Shown here: positions 24,590 through 37,030 of the stretch, in pieces
Layout of the letters: every line of letters starts with the position of its first letter
Numbering within the stretch: position 1 is the stretch's first letter
NCBI RefSeq assembly: GCF_949987535.1
Contig: NC_080067.1
Location: forward strand, 27,494,039-27,558,038
Direction of reading: 5' to 3'
Source of the DNA: Balaenoptera acutorostrata
Lineage: Eukaryota > Chordata > Mammalia > Artiodactyla > Balaenopteridae
DNA: 64,000 bases
Notes under the pieces: generated by a model
Told to the model about the DNA's origin: nothing
Seen by the model: the letters and a program-made list of their open reading frames with translations, nothing else
Databases searched by the model: none
Translations under genes and position numbers: made by a program

Positions 24590-25095
24590 CCCACACAGAG
24601 ACGTATAGAGAATGTTTAGAGCAACTTTATTTGTAATAGCCAAAAAATGGAGACAACCCAAATGTCCATTAACAGGTGAATGGATAACCAAACCGTGATA
24701 TGTCCGTCCCAACAATGGCGCGCTCACTGCTCAGCAAAATGAAGAGATGAACTACCAACGCAGCCAACGAGGGGTGAATCTCAAAGTTGCCATTTTGATC
24801 GAATGAAGCCAGGCATAAAAGGGTACATGCTATGTGATTTATTTGTATAAAATTCTAGAAAGGGCAAACTACAGTGACAGAAAGCAGACCAGTGGTTATG
24901 GGGGGTGGGGGGTGGGGAGTGGGACAGGGTTACGAGGGCACAGGGAGACGTTGGCAAGGGCTGGATCCCGTCACTCTTTTGACTGAGGGTGTTGGTGTCA
25001 TGAGTGATTACATGTGTCAAAATTTATCAAATTATATGCTCGAAGATGTACAGTATATTGTATGCCAATTATACATCAGAGAAGTTTAAAAAAAA
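24590..25095 (+). mobile_element. Old L1 3' end
   Basis: Plus-strand 3' sequence with 'aatagccaaaaaatggagac' near 24637 and 'aatgtccattaacaggtgaa' near 24661. A G-rich run lies at 24900-24930. An A-rich end lies near 25088-25096. Confidence 0.7.
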
Positions 25096-25294
25096 TATGG
25101 GTTGGCAATTCTGTTTCTTGGAGAAACTGGTCACATTTCTGCTAGAGTCCCTCCTCTTCCTGGCTGAGTCAGAAACAGACAGATTTCTGTGGTGCTCTGT
25201 TGACATCAGCAGAGAGATAGTGGGTATTCCGGGGCAAATGAAGCATGCATTTGTGAGTGTGCAGGGCAGGGGCTGAAGAAATATATCTCTTTCA

Positions 25295-25497
25295 TAGCAA
25301 CTGTGATATTAATAATCAACAATCTGAGCATTTGTTGTCTGCCAGGCTGAGCATTGTATAAATATTATCTTATTTAATGCTCACACAACCCTGAGAGTAG
25401 ATGTTACTGGACCCAATTTACAGAAGAGGAAACTAAGTCTAAGGGAGATACCTAACTTCCTAAGGAGTGGCAGGCAGATCCAGGATTTGAAACAGGT
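25295..25497 (-). mobile_element. MIR SINE
   Basis: MIR in minus orientation: 'ctgccaggctgagcattgta' ... 'cttatttaatgctcacacaa' ... 'ttacagaagaggaaactaag'. Confidence 0.8.
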
Positions 25498-25699
25498 ATT
25501 TATTTATTTTTATGTACTTTTCAAACTTTCTACAATGAACATGTACTACTATTAACCAGAAATATCTTTCAGTTTTTTTAATTATTATAATCACTTTGTA
25601 ACAACGCTTGAAAATTTCTTCTCCTGTAAAGATGATTCCTACTGCATATTGAGCCTATTAGGTATCACATACTTAATCGTTCCTTTCAATCTACAAATT

Positions 25700-25825
25700 A
25701 AGAATGGGAGGTTGAGGCTCATAGTAGATGAGCTATGTGCCCCAAATGACAAAGCTAAGGAGTGGGAAAGCCAGGATATGAACTCAGAACACTCTGGGTC
25801 TGGAACGCTTGTCCTTTTCATATTC
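25700..25825 (-). mobile_element. MIR SINE fragment
   Basis: It retains the segments corresponding to 'ggttgaggctcatag', 'gacaaagctaagga' and 'gatatgaactcagaacac' of inverted MIR. Confidence 0.55.
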
Positions 25826-26625
25826 ATAGCCCCAAATCTCACCACATCTGCCAAATGCTTGCAAGGCCATTTTAACTCCTGGAGTCCCCTTCAGTCTAGG
25901 CAGTGTGTGCACAGAATTAACATAGCTGAAGTCACCGTATTCATCTGTCACGGTTCTATTTTCTCCTCTTCAGACCAGTGGAGCAATAATTTCCACACTA
26001 GTACATAGACTTCTCATTCATTCTTTAAAGAGACGTGCAATATTTCACGCAGTTTATGTATTATGGTCACTTGCTCAGCCATGCCTTTACAGTCGGTCTT
26101 CAATGAGCTTTTTACGGAAAACAATGTTATCTATCAAGGAGCCAGAAAGACACCTGGTAACTTATACTGGCCTCCAAAAATTACAGAGAGAGAACCAGAA
26201 GGGGAAAAATGCTCTGATGATAAGAGGCAGGTTATCCACACCTCAAATCAGGACACGGAAAGGCTCAGCAACATTAACTCTTTCGTCCTTAAGAAGGAAG
26301 GCCACGGGGTTTAGGGAAAAGTTCAGAAGGATTTCTCCATGGTGATGCTTGTGGAGCACGTGTCAAAGTTTATTTCTGCTTTTCAATAAAATAGCACATT
26401 TTTCTTTCACTGACTATGAAAAAAAGATTATTCATCTACCCTCTTCCTTACAGACAACATTTTTCATTATCTGCCACATGGAAGTTTTGGTCTGAATTAG
26501 GGAGGATTGGATGCTGAGACAATCCTATAGGACAGGGGTCAGGGAACTATGGCCACAGGGCACATGTGACCCATCACCTGTTTTTGCACAGTCCATGAGC
26601 TAAGAATGGGTTTTACATTTTTTTT

Positions 26626-27232
26626 AGATTGTGATAAAATATACATAACATCATTTACTATCTTAAACATTTTTTGAGTGTACCGTTCAGTGACATTAAA
26701 TATATTGTTGTTCAACCATCACCACCATCCAGAACTCCATCTCCAGAACTCTTTTCATCTTGCAATACTGGAACTCAATATCCATTAAATAACAACTCCC
26801 CATTCCCCCCTCTCTCCAGCCCTTGGCAACCACCATTCTGCTTTCTGTCTCTATGAATTTGACTACTTAATATGAGTGGAATCATGCAGTATTCGTCTTT
26901 TTGTGACTGGCATGTTTCGCTTAGCATAATATCCTCAAGGTTCATCCATGTTGTAGCATGTGTGAGAGTTTCCTTCCTTTTTAAGGCTGAATAAAATTCC
27001 ATTGTGTGTATATACCACATTTTGTCTATCCATTCATCTGTTGGTGGATACCTCAGTTGTTTCCACCTTTTGGCTATTGTGAATTACGCTGCTATGAACA
27101 CAGGTGTATAAATAATTTCTTCAAGTTCCTGTTTTCAATTCTTCTGGATAAGAGTGGAATTGCTGGATCATATGGCAATCCTATTTTTAATTTTTTGAGG
27201 AACCACCATATTGTTTTCCACAGTGGCTCACC
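26626..27232 (-). mobile_element. L1 3' end nested in the hAT element (first)
   Basis: Minus-strand L1 3' UTR and ORF2 C-terminus. Translation of 27020-26775 resembles the ORF2 C-terminal tail. It is cut at about 27230, where the next L1's T-rich tail starts. Confidence 0.75.
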
Positions 27233-28087
27233 ATTTTATTTATTTATTTTTATTGCAATGTAACTGACATATAACATTATATTAGTTTCAGGTGTATACC
27301 ATAATGATTTGTTACTTGTATACACTGCAAAATGATCATCACAATAAATCTAGCTAACATCTATCACCATACATAGGTAAAAATTTTTTTCTTATGATGA
27401 GAAACTTCAGATCTATTCTATTAGCAACTGTCAAATATGCAGTACAGTATTATCTACTGTAGTCACCATGCTGTATATGACATCCCCAGCGCTTCTTTAT
27501 TTCATAACCGGAAGTGTGTACATTTTGACCCCCTCTTCCCATTTCTCCCACCTCTCACCTCCTGCCTCTGGTAACCACCAATTTGTTCTCTATGAACTTG
27601 GATTTGTTCTTTTATGTTTTAGACTCCCCATGTAAGTGAGATCAATACTTGTCTTTCTCTGTTTGACTTGTTTCATTTAGCATAATGCCCTCAAGTTTCA
27701 TTCATGTTGTCGCAAATAGCAAGATTTCATTCTTTTTTATAGCTGAGTGTTATTCTATTTTATGTATATATACCACATTTTCTTCATCCATTCATCCATC
27801 AATGGACACTTAGATTATTTCCATGTCTTGGCTATTGTAAATAATGCTTCAATGAACATGGGGGTGTATATATCTTTTTGAGTTAGTGTTTTCATTTTTT
27901 TAGATAAAACCCAGAAGTCGATTACTGGATTATATGATAGCTCTATTTTTAATTTTTTGAGGAAGCTCCATGCTGTTTTCCACAGTGGCTGCACCAATTT
28001 ACATTCTCACCAGCAGCACACAAAGTTTTAAATTTTTCCATATCTTTGCCAGCACATATTTTCTGTTTTTGTTGATAGTAGCTTTCC
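27233..28087 (-). mobile_element. L1 3' end nested in the hAT element (second)
   Basis: Minus-strand L1 with tail at 27235-27255 (T-rich), 3' UTR, and an ORF2 C-terminal remnant at 27997-27815. The internal sequence duplicates that of the preceding L1 (for example 'gttttccacagtggct' in both), showing it is a separate copy. Confidence 0.75.
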
Positions 28088-28345
28088 TACACATTTTTAA
28101 ATGGTTGAAAAAAAATCAAAAGAAAAATAATATTTCACGACCTAACAATTGAATTTCAGTGTCCATGAATAGAGTTTTCTTGGAACACATCCACGTTTGT
28201 TCATTTACATATTATCTATGGCTGCTGCTTTCACACTCTAATGGCAGAACTGAGTAGTTTCAACAGAGACTGTATGGCCTGTAATCCTAAAATATTTACT
28301 GTCTGACTTTTTACAGAAAAAGTTTGCCAACTCCTGCTGTAGGAG

Positions 28346-29393
28346 CTTTCCCCAGGGATGATGGTGGGTCAACTTGGACTGAAGCGCCAAAGCCACCCAC
28401 TAACACACCAGTGGCCATGTATCTATGAAATCCATGCCTCTCACCTGCCTCCTAGGCCCTCAGTTGCTTTCTCAATAAAGACCCCACCCACGCTGGTGTC
28501 ACCTCATCTCTACCTCCCCTCAGGCAGGCTGTGCTCCAGCTTGGTCTTGTTCAGCCCACGATGCCAGGTGAGGTATTTGCTCCAGCCCCTCTAGGCTCAG
28601 AGGACATACTTGCTTCAGAGCCTGGGATCTGCTTCCCCAGTGGCTGCCCTGAGAGCCACAACCTGGAAGCGCAGGGGACTGAAAATTGATCCATGAGAGA
28701 CAGGAGGGAGCTGACAAATGAATTATCCTGGCTCCTCTCTGACTGTTCTGAGGTTCGGTGCTTGGCCATCAACATCTGCATGACTGCAGCCGCTCAGGAT
28801 GGCACTATTTTGCATTCGCTCTTTATCCCTGTAGGCCTTTTCCCTCGCGCTTGCTGCCCTGGGTTTGCCTTCTACAATAGGAAAGCCCGACTATGACACC
28901 CGTAAAAGTCCTTTGTTTGATGTAGTAATTTCCCCAATGATTCACACACTTTTACTATTATATAGCCTCAAAGGCATGCCTCTATGCCTATGAAACATGT
29001 ATTTTATGAAATACTCAGGAATGGTGGATTTGTTTGTTGGTATGTTTTAGATTTTCCTAAAACGCACCATATCATTCACTTTGCAGAGGAAAAAAAAAGA
29101 ATGACACGTTATATTTGACCACAATCAGTACAAGAGTAATTACTTTGAAAAATTAGGAGCTTTTTGGGGAGTAGATGGTATCTGCCAGTGCATTTACTAA
29201 TTACTCAGAATAAAAATATCCTGTCTCCCCTGATATGTAATGAGCTTCTAGAAATCAATATAAACACCAAAATAAGAAAAAAGTTTAAAAAAATATAAGC
29301 AAAAGCTATGTACAGTACGTTCACAGAAAGGGAAATATGGCTTTTTTACATATGAGGAAATGCTTAATCTCACATGTAATAAAAAATACAAAT
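28346..29393. other. Unassigned intergenic stretch
   Basis: No exon, RNA gene or clear repeat was recognised. Confidence 0.3.
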
Positions 29394-29403
29394 TAAAACT
29401 TGA

Positions 29404-29744
29404 GGACTTCCCTGGTGGCGCAGTGGTTAAGAATCCGCCTGCTAATGCAGGGTACACGGGTTCTATCCCTGGTCCGGGAAGGTCCCACAGGTCGCAGAGC
29501 AACTAAGCCTGTGCACCACAACTACTGAGCCTGCGCTCTAGAGCCCGCGAGCCACAACTACTGAGCCCACGTGCCACAACTACTGAAGCCTGTGCACCTA
29601 GAGCCCGTGCTCCACAACAAAAGAAGCCACCACGATGAGAAGCCCACACACAACAATGAAGAGTAGCCCCTGCTCGCCGCAACTAGAGAAAGCCCATGCA
29701 CAGCAATGAAGACCCAATGCAGCCAAAAAAAAAAAAAAAAAAAA
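29404..29744 (+). mobile_element. CHR-type SINE
   Basis: Full bipartite CHR SINE with a tRNA-Glu head at 29404 and an A-tail at 29724-29744. An imperfect target-site duplication flanks it ('aaaacttga' before and 'aaaagacttga' after). Confidence 0.95.
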
Positions 29745-29833
29745 GACTTGATGAAGAAAATCATAAATTGTCTATGACAGGATAATCAAACTAAGACAGA
29801 AAGGGAAAAAAAAAAAAACAAAACAAAAACAAA

Positions 29834-30273
29834 TGACATGCCCCCTTTGTGGTAGGCCTTTCCCAATGTGCAATGTGCATCTACATTATACAGTAACCAG
29901 TCCTCCTCAAAGCAGGAGGATGAAATCAATCTTTGAAAAAAAGTTGGCCCCTTTCTTCAGATGACAGCATTATAATTCTATGATTAATATATTTCTTTTT
30001 CATCTCATACAAGGGGTTGCATTTCTATACATGCATATTTGACAAAATAAAAAAAACTTTGATGAACTGAGTACACAATGCTAACCTGTCAATATGATAC
30101 ATAATTTCTTTGTCTCAAAAATGTATAAAACTGCATCTCTAACTCCTGATCAATGGAGCAGTTCTCAGAGCTTCTGAGAATCTGTTTCCCAGGTTTTAAT
30201 CTTCAGTTTGGCTTGAATAAAATTCTCTTTTCATTCTTCATAGCTTGATCATTATTTGATTTTTCATCGACAA
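29834..30273 (+). mobile_element. Solo ERV LTR
   Basis: It starts with 'tgacatgccccctttgtgg', has a TATA-like 'tataaaact' at about 30124 and 'gaataaaat' at about 30214, and ends 'tcatcgaca'. This is the LTR order of U3, R and U5 with no internal region. The family is not named. Confidence 0.6.
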
Positions 30274-30274
30274 A

Positions 30275-31265
30275 TTACAAGGTACCATTTTTCACCTACC
30301 AGTTTGGAAAAAATTTTAAAAGTCTTATACCATATTCACTAGAATGTGAAGAAATAGTTACTTTTAGAAATTGCTATAAGAATTATTTGCCTACAGAGGG
30401 CAATTCAGCAATATCAACCAAATTATAAATGTACATCTCCACTGACCAAGCAGTTCCACTCAGACATTTGTCCTATGAATGTGCAGATAGACATGTGCAA
30501 AAAATCCTATGTACAAGGTTATTCTCTGTAGCCCTGTGTGAAATGGCAAAAGACTGTAAACATCCTAAATATCCAGTAGGTCTGGTCAAAGAAATGTTGT
30601 TACATCTATATAAGAATTTTTTTTAAAAATGGGAAAGACTTTTATATAGTAATATGAAACTAACTGAGATGTAATATTAGGTAAAAAAAAAAGCAACATA
30701 TAGAACATTGGGTTGTGTGCTATCATTTGTGTAAACATATTTGTATTCTTTTTTTTTTTTTTTTTTTAAGGATTTTCTTTTTAATTAATTTATTTATTTA
30801 TTTTTGTCTGTATTGGGTCTTCGGTTCGTGCGAGGGCTTTCTCCAGTTGCGGCAAGCGGGGGCCACTCTTCATCGCGGTGCGCGGGCCTTTCTCCATCGC
30901 GGCCCCTCCCGTTGCGGGGCACAGGCTCCAGACGCGCAGGCTCAGCAATTGTGGCTCACGGGCCCAGCTGCTCCGTGGCATGTGGGATCTTCCCAGACCA
31001 GGGCTCGAACCCGTGTCCCCTGCATTAGCAGGCAGATTCTCAACCACTGCGCCACCAGGGAAGCCCAACATATTTGTATTCTTTATGCATAGAATTTCTT
31101 TGGAAGACTACGCAAGAAAAATTTAACATTGGTTGGAGGAAATTGGGGGCTGAAGGGTGAGTTTTATTTTTCACTGTACCCCTCTTTGTATCTTTGAATT
31201 TTTAAATATGTGATTGTATTACCTAAGTTTTTTTTGTATTACCTAAGATTGTATTACCTAACAAA
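30275..31265 (+). mobile_element. Old L1 3' end, interrupted by a SINE
   Basis: L1M-like plus-strand 3' region ('caaggtaccatttttcacct' near 30279) continues after the SINE to about 31262, past 'tttttcactgtacccctctt' near 31168. Confidence 0.6.
30751..31066 (-). mobile_element. CHR-type SINE
   Basis: Minus-strand SINE flanked by a perfect 17-bp target-site duplication, AACATATTTGTATTCTT, at 30734-30750 and 31067-31083. The T-run at 30751-30767 is its A-tail. Confidence 0.97.
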
Positions 31266-31789
31266 ATATTGTTTTAAAAAATTAATGAAAAAACCATAAA
31301 CCTCCCGCATACAGTAATATGGTAGACTAGATATCCCCAAACTGTCCCACTATAAGACACCTAAAACCCTGGGAACATTTTTTTTAAAAATATTTTAAAA
31401 TTCATGGCTAAGCTGACATGAAATTAAGAGAAATCCTCAGAAGTCAGGATTAAAGAGAGAGCACAAAACTAGGAGAGCCAACGAACACTAAAGCATGATT
31501 GCACTAAGGCATCCATAAATCCCTGGAGAGAAGAACTTGGTGTTCAAGTCTCAGGGAGAGGGACAGAAATACTGCCTGAGGCCCAGGAAGGAGGGAGTCA
31601 GCACTCATAGTCTCAAGTAAAGATGGGGCCTTTAAAAAGACCCTTAATGAAGCAGTAACCCAGGGAAACATCTATCCCACAAAGGGAGGTAGCAAGAAAA
31701 CTTGCCAAAGTGGCCTTGACTCTGAGGAGAAGGGCCAGAAAGATGCCCTGGAAGCCTTAATTTTCCAACTCATTATATAAAGTTAACAT

Positions 31790-33640
31790 CACTTTGATAA
31801 CCAGAAAAAAAGCAAGAAAAGAACTCAGAGAACATCTTGCTCATGAACATACATGCAAAATCCTAAACAGAGTAGCAGAAAACCAGGTATTGATCAGCAA
31901 ATATAATACAACATGACTAAGTTGGGTTTATCTCAGATCAGTCTGGTTTAATATTAGTGTCCAAAAACAAAATTCAACTGAGTAAATTTTGAAGATATTA
32001 TTGGCTTTATTCAACAATTCATGAATCAGGCAGCATCCCATTAGCAGATGGAAAGGAGCACCAAGGAGCTGTACAAAATGAAAGACTTTTGTAGGCAGAA
32101 GGGAGCAGGAACAAGGTAATCATACTAGTCAAAAAGCAAGTTGGTTATTGCAAGGTCCCTTTTCTTTAGGGGATGGCAGGGGTCTGTCAGGCCGATGACC
32201 TAACCAGTGCTGATCAGGCGATGCCTGACTGACTGGTTTAAGATTCCATTTCTGGGAAAGCCAGAAACTGTAATTAAGTCTCGGTTTGGTGACACAGGGC
32301 TTAGCATGACCAACTGCATTTGGGGCCTGGTGTCTTGTTTTTAACATTAGAAAATCTGTTAATGCAATTGACCACATGAACAGTAAAGAAGAAAGGTAAT
32401 ATGATCATCTCAATAGAGACAGAAAAAGCATTGAATAATGATTAAACAAAACTGTAAAAAACTAGGAACCAGATGAAGGCTATCCCTAAAACACTATGGC
32501 AGATACCATTCTCAATGATGAAACACTGAAAGCTTAAAAAATGGAACAACATGAAAACGCTTGTTCTCATAACTGATCATTGTTTGACAGGTCCTCACTT
32601 GTACAAATAATAAAAGAATAAGAAATAAAAGATGGAATGGCTGGAAAGGAAAAAAACAAACTGACATTAAATCATGTAACAGTCTTTATAGAAACCCACA
32701 AGACTCTACAGCCAAATTAATAGAATTAATAAGATCAAGATTGTTGGACATAGGTCACATACAAACACTAATTGTATTTCTACATACCAGTAACAGTGAA
32801 AAAAAAAATTTTTTTTTTTTTTTTACAAAATACCATATATAACTGCAATAAAACAGATAATATACCTAAGAGGAAATCTAACAAAAGACAGATTTATGGA
32901 AACAAACTGTGAAATGTAATTGAGAGGTTCATTAGTATAAACTAACAATTCTAACAAACTCCAAATTCTCAATGGTAGAACACAATAGAAGGTTTTCTTC
33001 CTTTCTCTCCCAACAGTTCAATGTCGGTATTCAGTGGGAAGACTTCACACAGGGACTGGGGGACCAGATTCTTCTAATCTGTGGCCTCATCATTTCTTGG
33101 GGTCTCAGAATCCTCTTCATGATCCCCTGCATCCGTCTACAGTAAGGGGAATAGTCAGAGGGAACAGGGTCCCAGAGGAGGGCCAGGCCCGGGAGTGTGC
33201 CACCGAGGAAATGTCTACTCTCCTTCCACCGTTCAGAACCCACCCACCCGGGGCCGCACCACACTTCCAGGGAAGCTGGGAAATGTAGTCCTGCTGTGAG
33301 CTAAAGAAAAGGGAACTGGGTTCCATGAACCACCAGGCAGTTCTCAGCCATAGGCATGAGACAAGACCAAAATAAATGTTTATTGATAGGAAGACTCAAT
33401 ATCACAAAAGCATTAATTATCCCCAAGATGACTTTTAGATTCAATTCAATGTCAGCCAAAATTCTAATGGAGCTTTTCATGGAACTTGAACAGCTGATTT
33501 AAAAATGTATTTGAAAGAGGAAATGGCCAAAAATAGCCAAAATTTTCCTGAATGGGGGCGGGGGGTAGGGGGAACTGCCCTGTCAAGAAATATAACTTAC
33601 TACTGATATAAAGCTCTAGTCATTTAAATGGTATGGTCCT
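31790..33640 (+). mobile_element. Old L1 ORF2 remnant with insertions
   Basis: Degenerate plus-strand ORF2 pieces at 31790-31960, 32346-32995 and about 33365-33640. They are separated by an ERVL-like LTR (31961-32345) and by an unassigned insert (about 33000-33360). Frames are destroyed. Confidence 0.55.
31961..32345 (-). mobile_element. ERVL-like LTR inserted in L1
   Basis: The minus-strand LTR has an AATAAA-type signal (complement 'ggctttattc' near 32003) near its 3' end and a terminal segment 'ccaaaaacaaaattcaactg'. L1 ORF2 sequence resumes on its other side, so it is an insertion. Confidence 0.5.
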
Positions 33641-33679
33641 GGTCCAAGGACAGAAAAATACACCAAAGGACCAGAAACA

Positions 33680-33800
33680 AAAGCCCATAAGCAGTGGATA
33701 TATGTATACGTATAACTGATTCACTTTACTGTACAGCAGAAACTAACACAACGTTTTAAAGCAACTATACTCCAATAAAAATTAATTTAAAAAAAAAGAA
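33680..33800 (+). mobile_element. L1 3' terminal fragment
   Basis: It repeats the terminal 3' UTR block also seen at 5270-5375 ('aactaacacaacgttttaaa' near 33743), with an A-rich tail. Confidence 0.75.
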
Positions 33801-33989
33801 TAAACATATTAAAAAGGAAAAAAAATCCCATAAGCAGAGCCCCATACCTGTGAGTGACACATGATAGGGGAACCACAGGTCTGCAAGGAAAGGACTGACT
33901 TTCCAGTGAATAGGGCTGGGATCAGTTAGGGGTCTTTTGTCCACATTATTGTTTTTATTGTTTTATTGCTTTTCTTGACAAACAGTTAA

Positions 33990-34640
33990 ATGTAAAAGGT
34001 CACACTTTAATGGTTTTAAAAGAAAATACAGAATATCTTTAAGACCATGGGGGAAAGGATTTTTAAACATGACACAAAAATATCATACAAAAAAGGAAAT
34101 AATTGACAAATTAAATCACACTAAAATCAGGAAGTTGAGTTCATCTGAAAAAGCCATAAAGAAACTGAAAAGGCAAACGATAGGCTAGGAAAATATGTTC
34201 TCAATACAAATAACTGACAAGGGATTAGTATCTAAATATAAAAAGAATCCCCACAAATCAATAAGAAAAAGAAAACAACCCTGTAGCAAAATAGAAGAAA
34301 GACAAGAACAGATTTTCACTAAAAAAGGAGACCCAAATGACCAATAAACACATTTAACCATGCCTCAACTCATTAATAATTATTAATTCATTAATAATTG
34401 TGGAAATGCAAATTAAAATTACAGTGAAATATGGCTTTCCACTCACTAGATTGGCAAAATTTTAAATCCCCAATCCAATAATTGGGGACAACAGGCATTC
34501 TTTTACAAGATGTATACATATGTTGTAAGTCGATAAAGAAAAACAAGGGAATAATACATACCTGAGGATAGGGGTTACCTCAGAAAGGTGGGATGAAGGG
34601 AGGGGACACACGGGAGGGCGTCCCATTCTCTGTACTTAAA
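33990..34640 (+). mobile_element. Old L1 fragment
   Basis: Plus-strand ORF2 3' remnants: 'cacactaaaatcaggaagtt' near 34118 and 'aagggattagtatctaaata' near 34218. Confidence 0.5.
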
Positions 34641-34809
34641 CAAAGTTTGGCTACATACACAAATGTTTTTATTATAATTATTATTATGACCTTATATGTG
34701 TTTTACATATATATTCTATTGTATACACATATATACATGTTCTATCGTATATAGGAAATATTCCATAATTTTAAAATCAGGCTACGAAAACGAAATAAAG
34801 ACACTATCT

Positions 34810-36227
34810 TGACTCTGCAAGACATGAAATATAGTAAAGAAAACAGAAAACCAAACCATCCCCATACAAGTTGTGTGGGTATTCATGCACCATGAGAACC
34901 AAGAGGAGAGAGACATCAGTTCTGCCTGGGAGACCTGGGGAGGCCCTATGGAAGGAAGGAAACTTTGAGTGGAGCCTTGGAGAATGAGTGGGGGTTTTCC
35001 AGAGACAGAGAAGCATCCAGATCAGCGAGACTAGATTTCCAAAGCGGGGCAGGGGTGTCGGGGGAGGCGGAGAGCCATGGCACGAGAGCCCGAGGAGAGG
35101 AAGAGCTCCAGAGCGCTGACTCTGCTCTCACGGGTGTGTCCACGCCACGCGCCCATTTCTGCTGTCAGGCTGGAGGCAAAGTGATTGCTGCTGTTGTCCT
35201 GGTCGTTGTTTTTCAAGCCACCCCACCAGCCCAGCACCTCTAAATGGAAAACCGAATCTCTGAAATAAATGAGATTGTGGTAGGAGCGTGAAATGGTCAA
35301 GCAACCATGACCAGTGTGGGTCCATCCATCCTCAAGGTGGTGAGATCCCCCCAGCCTGTCAGACTGCAGGTCTTACTGTGCACCCTTATTCCAAAGCAAA
35401 CAGAGGGAGCTTGTGACGGCGTTCGCAAAGCCCAAGAAAAATGTTGTGGTTATTCTGAGTAAACATAAGCATGGCTTTGAGAGGAAAATACGTTGTGAAT
35501 TTTGAGATCTGTCTAGATTTTAGATACTTCGTGTCTGACCACATCACAGTGCCAAAGGAAGGTAGCAATTTTTCTTTCCCATCAAACCTGTAGCCAAACC
35601 TATTAATTAACAAAATGACTACACTGGCGTCCAGCTTTCCCTCGACACCGCCTTCTGTTCTCTGATAGAAAAACTAGAAGGGGGAAGGGGGACAGTACAG
35701 TTCTAGAAGGCAAGTAGCCTGAGAAAAGTAGCAGGCCAGTAGGGTTTGCTGCCTTCACAACAAACCGGTCCATACAGAAGAGAGCTGGCAGGCCCATCAG
35801 GGGGGAGGGGCCAAAGACCCACGAGAATCCCTTATTTTTGACAATTATCTTCCATTATTGCTAGAAAATCATGTTACCATCATCCAAATTGCTTTTCTTT
35901 GATTGGTAATTGCTTTTCTTCGATCAGTCTTTTTCATATACCCTGGGTTTGGTTGAAGGGGTTTGGTGTTTGATGTTTGAATTATATTATGAGTGACCCA
36001 GTGAAGCAGGCAGAAACCATGGAAACAAACTGACATTGTTTTAACTTTTAGCTGTTTTTGGTCTCTCAGCAGGAATCAGGCGAAGAATCTCAGAAGAGTC
36101 TACTAATCTCTCAGAAGTGACGGCTGGGATAAGGATGTCAGGAACTCCTTATCCTGACTAACCCTAGTCCTTGAAGAATGGGGGTATTGCATTGCATTGA
36201 CTGTTTTTTATTAAGTAACCTAAGTTT
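34810..36227. other. Unassigned intergenic stretch
   Basis: No exon was recognised. Open frames at 34965-35243 and 35031-35300 lie on opposite strands and have no known domain. Confidence 0.3.
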
Positions 36228-36241
36228 GGGAAGATTTTTCT

Positions 36242-36551
36242 TTTTTTTTTTTTTTTTTTTTAATTTTATTTATTTATTTATTTATTTTTGGCTCTGTTGG
36301 GTCTTTGTTTCTGTGCGAGGGCCTTCTCTAGTTGCGGCAAGTGGGGACCACTCTTCATCGCGGTGCGCGGGCCTCTCACCATCGCGGCCTCTCTTGTTGC
36401 GGAGCACAGGCTCCAGACGCGCAGGCTCAGTAGTTGTGGCGCACGGGTCTAGCTGCTCCACGGCATGTGGGATCTTCCCAAACCAGGGCTTGAACCCATG
36501 TGCCCTGCATTGGCAGGCAGATTCTCAACCACTGCGCCACCAGGGAAGCCC
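36242..36551 (-). mobile_element. CHR-type SINE
   Basis: Minus-strand SINE flanked by a perfect 14-bp target-site duplication, GGGAAGATTTTTCT, at 36228-36241 and 36552-36565. Confidence 0.97.
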
Positions 36552-36789
36552 GGGAAGATTTTTCTATTGCTTTTGCTTCTACTGTTGTGAATGCTTTTGT
36601 TAAACCCAAGGAGGAAGCAGCAACTGACAAAGTGGGTTTGGAGTCAGACCGACCTGGTTAGAAGCCAGCTTTCTTGACTTATTAGTTTTAGTAGTTCCTT
36701 TATCCAAATAAATGTACTGTAATTTCATAACCCCATAGTTTCCATTTCTTTATATTTATGAATAACACTACATCAAACATCTTTGTATG

Positions 36790-36993
36790 AAAATTTTGGT
36801 TCCCTGGGGCAGACACTGTTGGCTGCTTCCCCAAAAGTCATTCACCCCTCCTTCCCTCCCAGCAGTACCCTGGTGCTGTGCAGGCAGCCGCGTCCATTGT
36901 GGCCACCACAGTCCCTTAGGGGGCGTGCATGTGGTCCTGTTCTGAACAATGAAATGAGAAGGGAAGTGCTGCGGAGGTTTCTGGGAAAGCATT

Positions 36994-37030
<37 letters not shown>

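Larger units (their letters stand above)
26533..28336 (-). mobile_element. hAT-type DNA transposon split by nested L1s
   Basis: Non-autonomous hAT-like element with matching terminal inverted repeats: 'caggggtcagggaact' at 26533 and 'agtttgccaactcctg' ending at 28336. It is bordered by an 8-bp target-site duplication, CTATAGGA (26525-26532) and CTGTAGGA (28337-28344), which differ at one base. About 1.46 kb of L1 sequence separates its two parts (26533-26625 and about 28088-28336). No transposase is encoded. Confidence 0.8.

Noticed and set aside
33000..33360. Possible exon at 33034-33288
   Set aside because: It is an insertion within old L1 DNA, looks like an unidentified repeat, and has no supported splice sites or domain.
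36178..36603. 141-codon frame with a hydrophobic start
   Set aside because: It is the translation of a CHR SINE and its T-run. The same peptide wording recurs at every minus-oriented SINE in the window.
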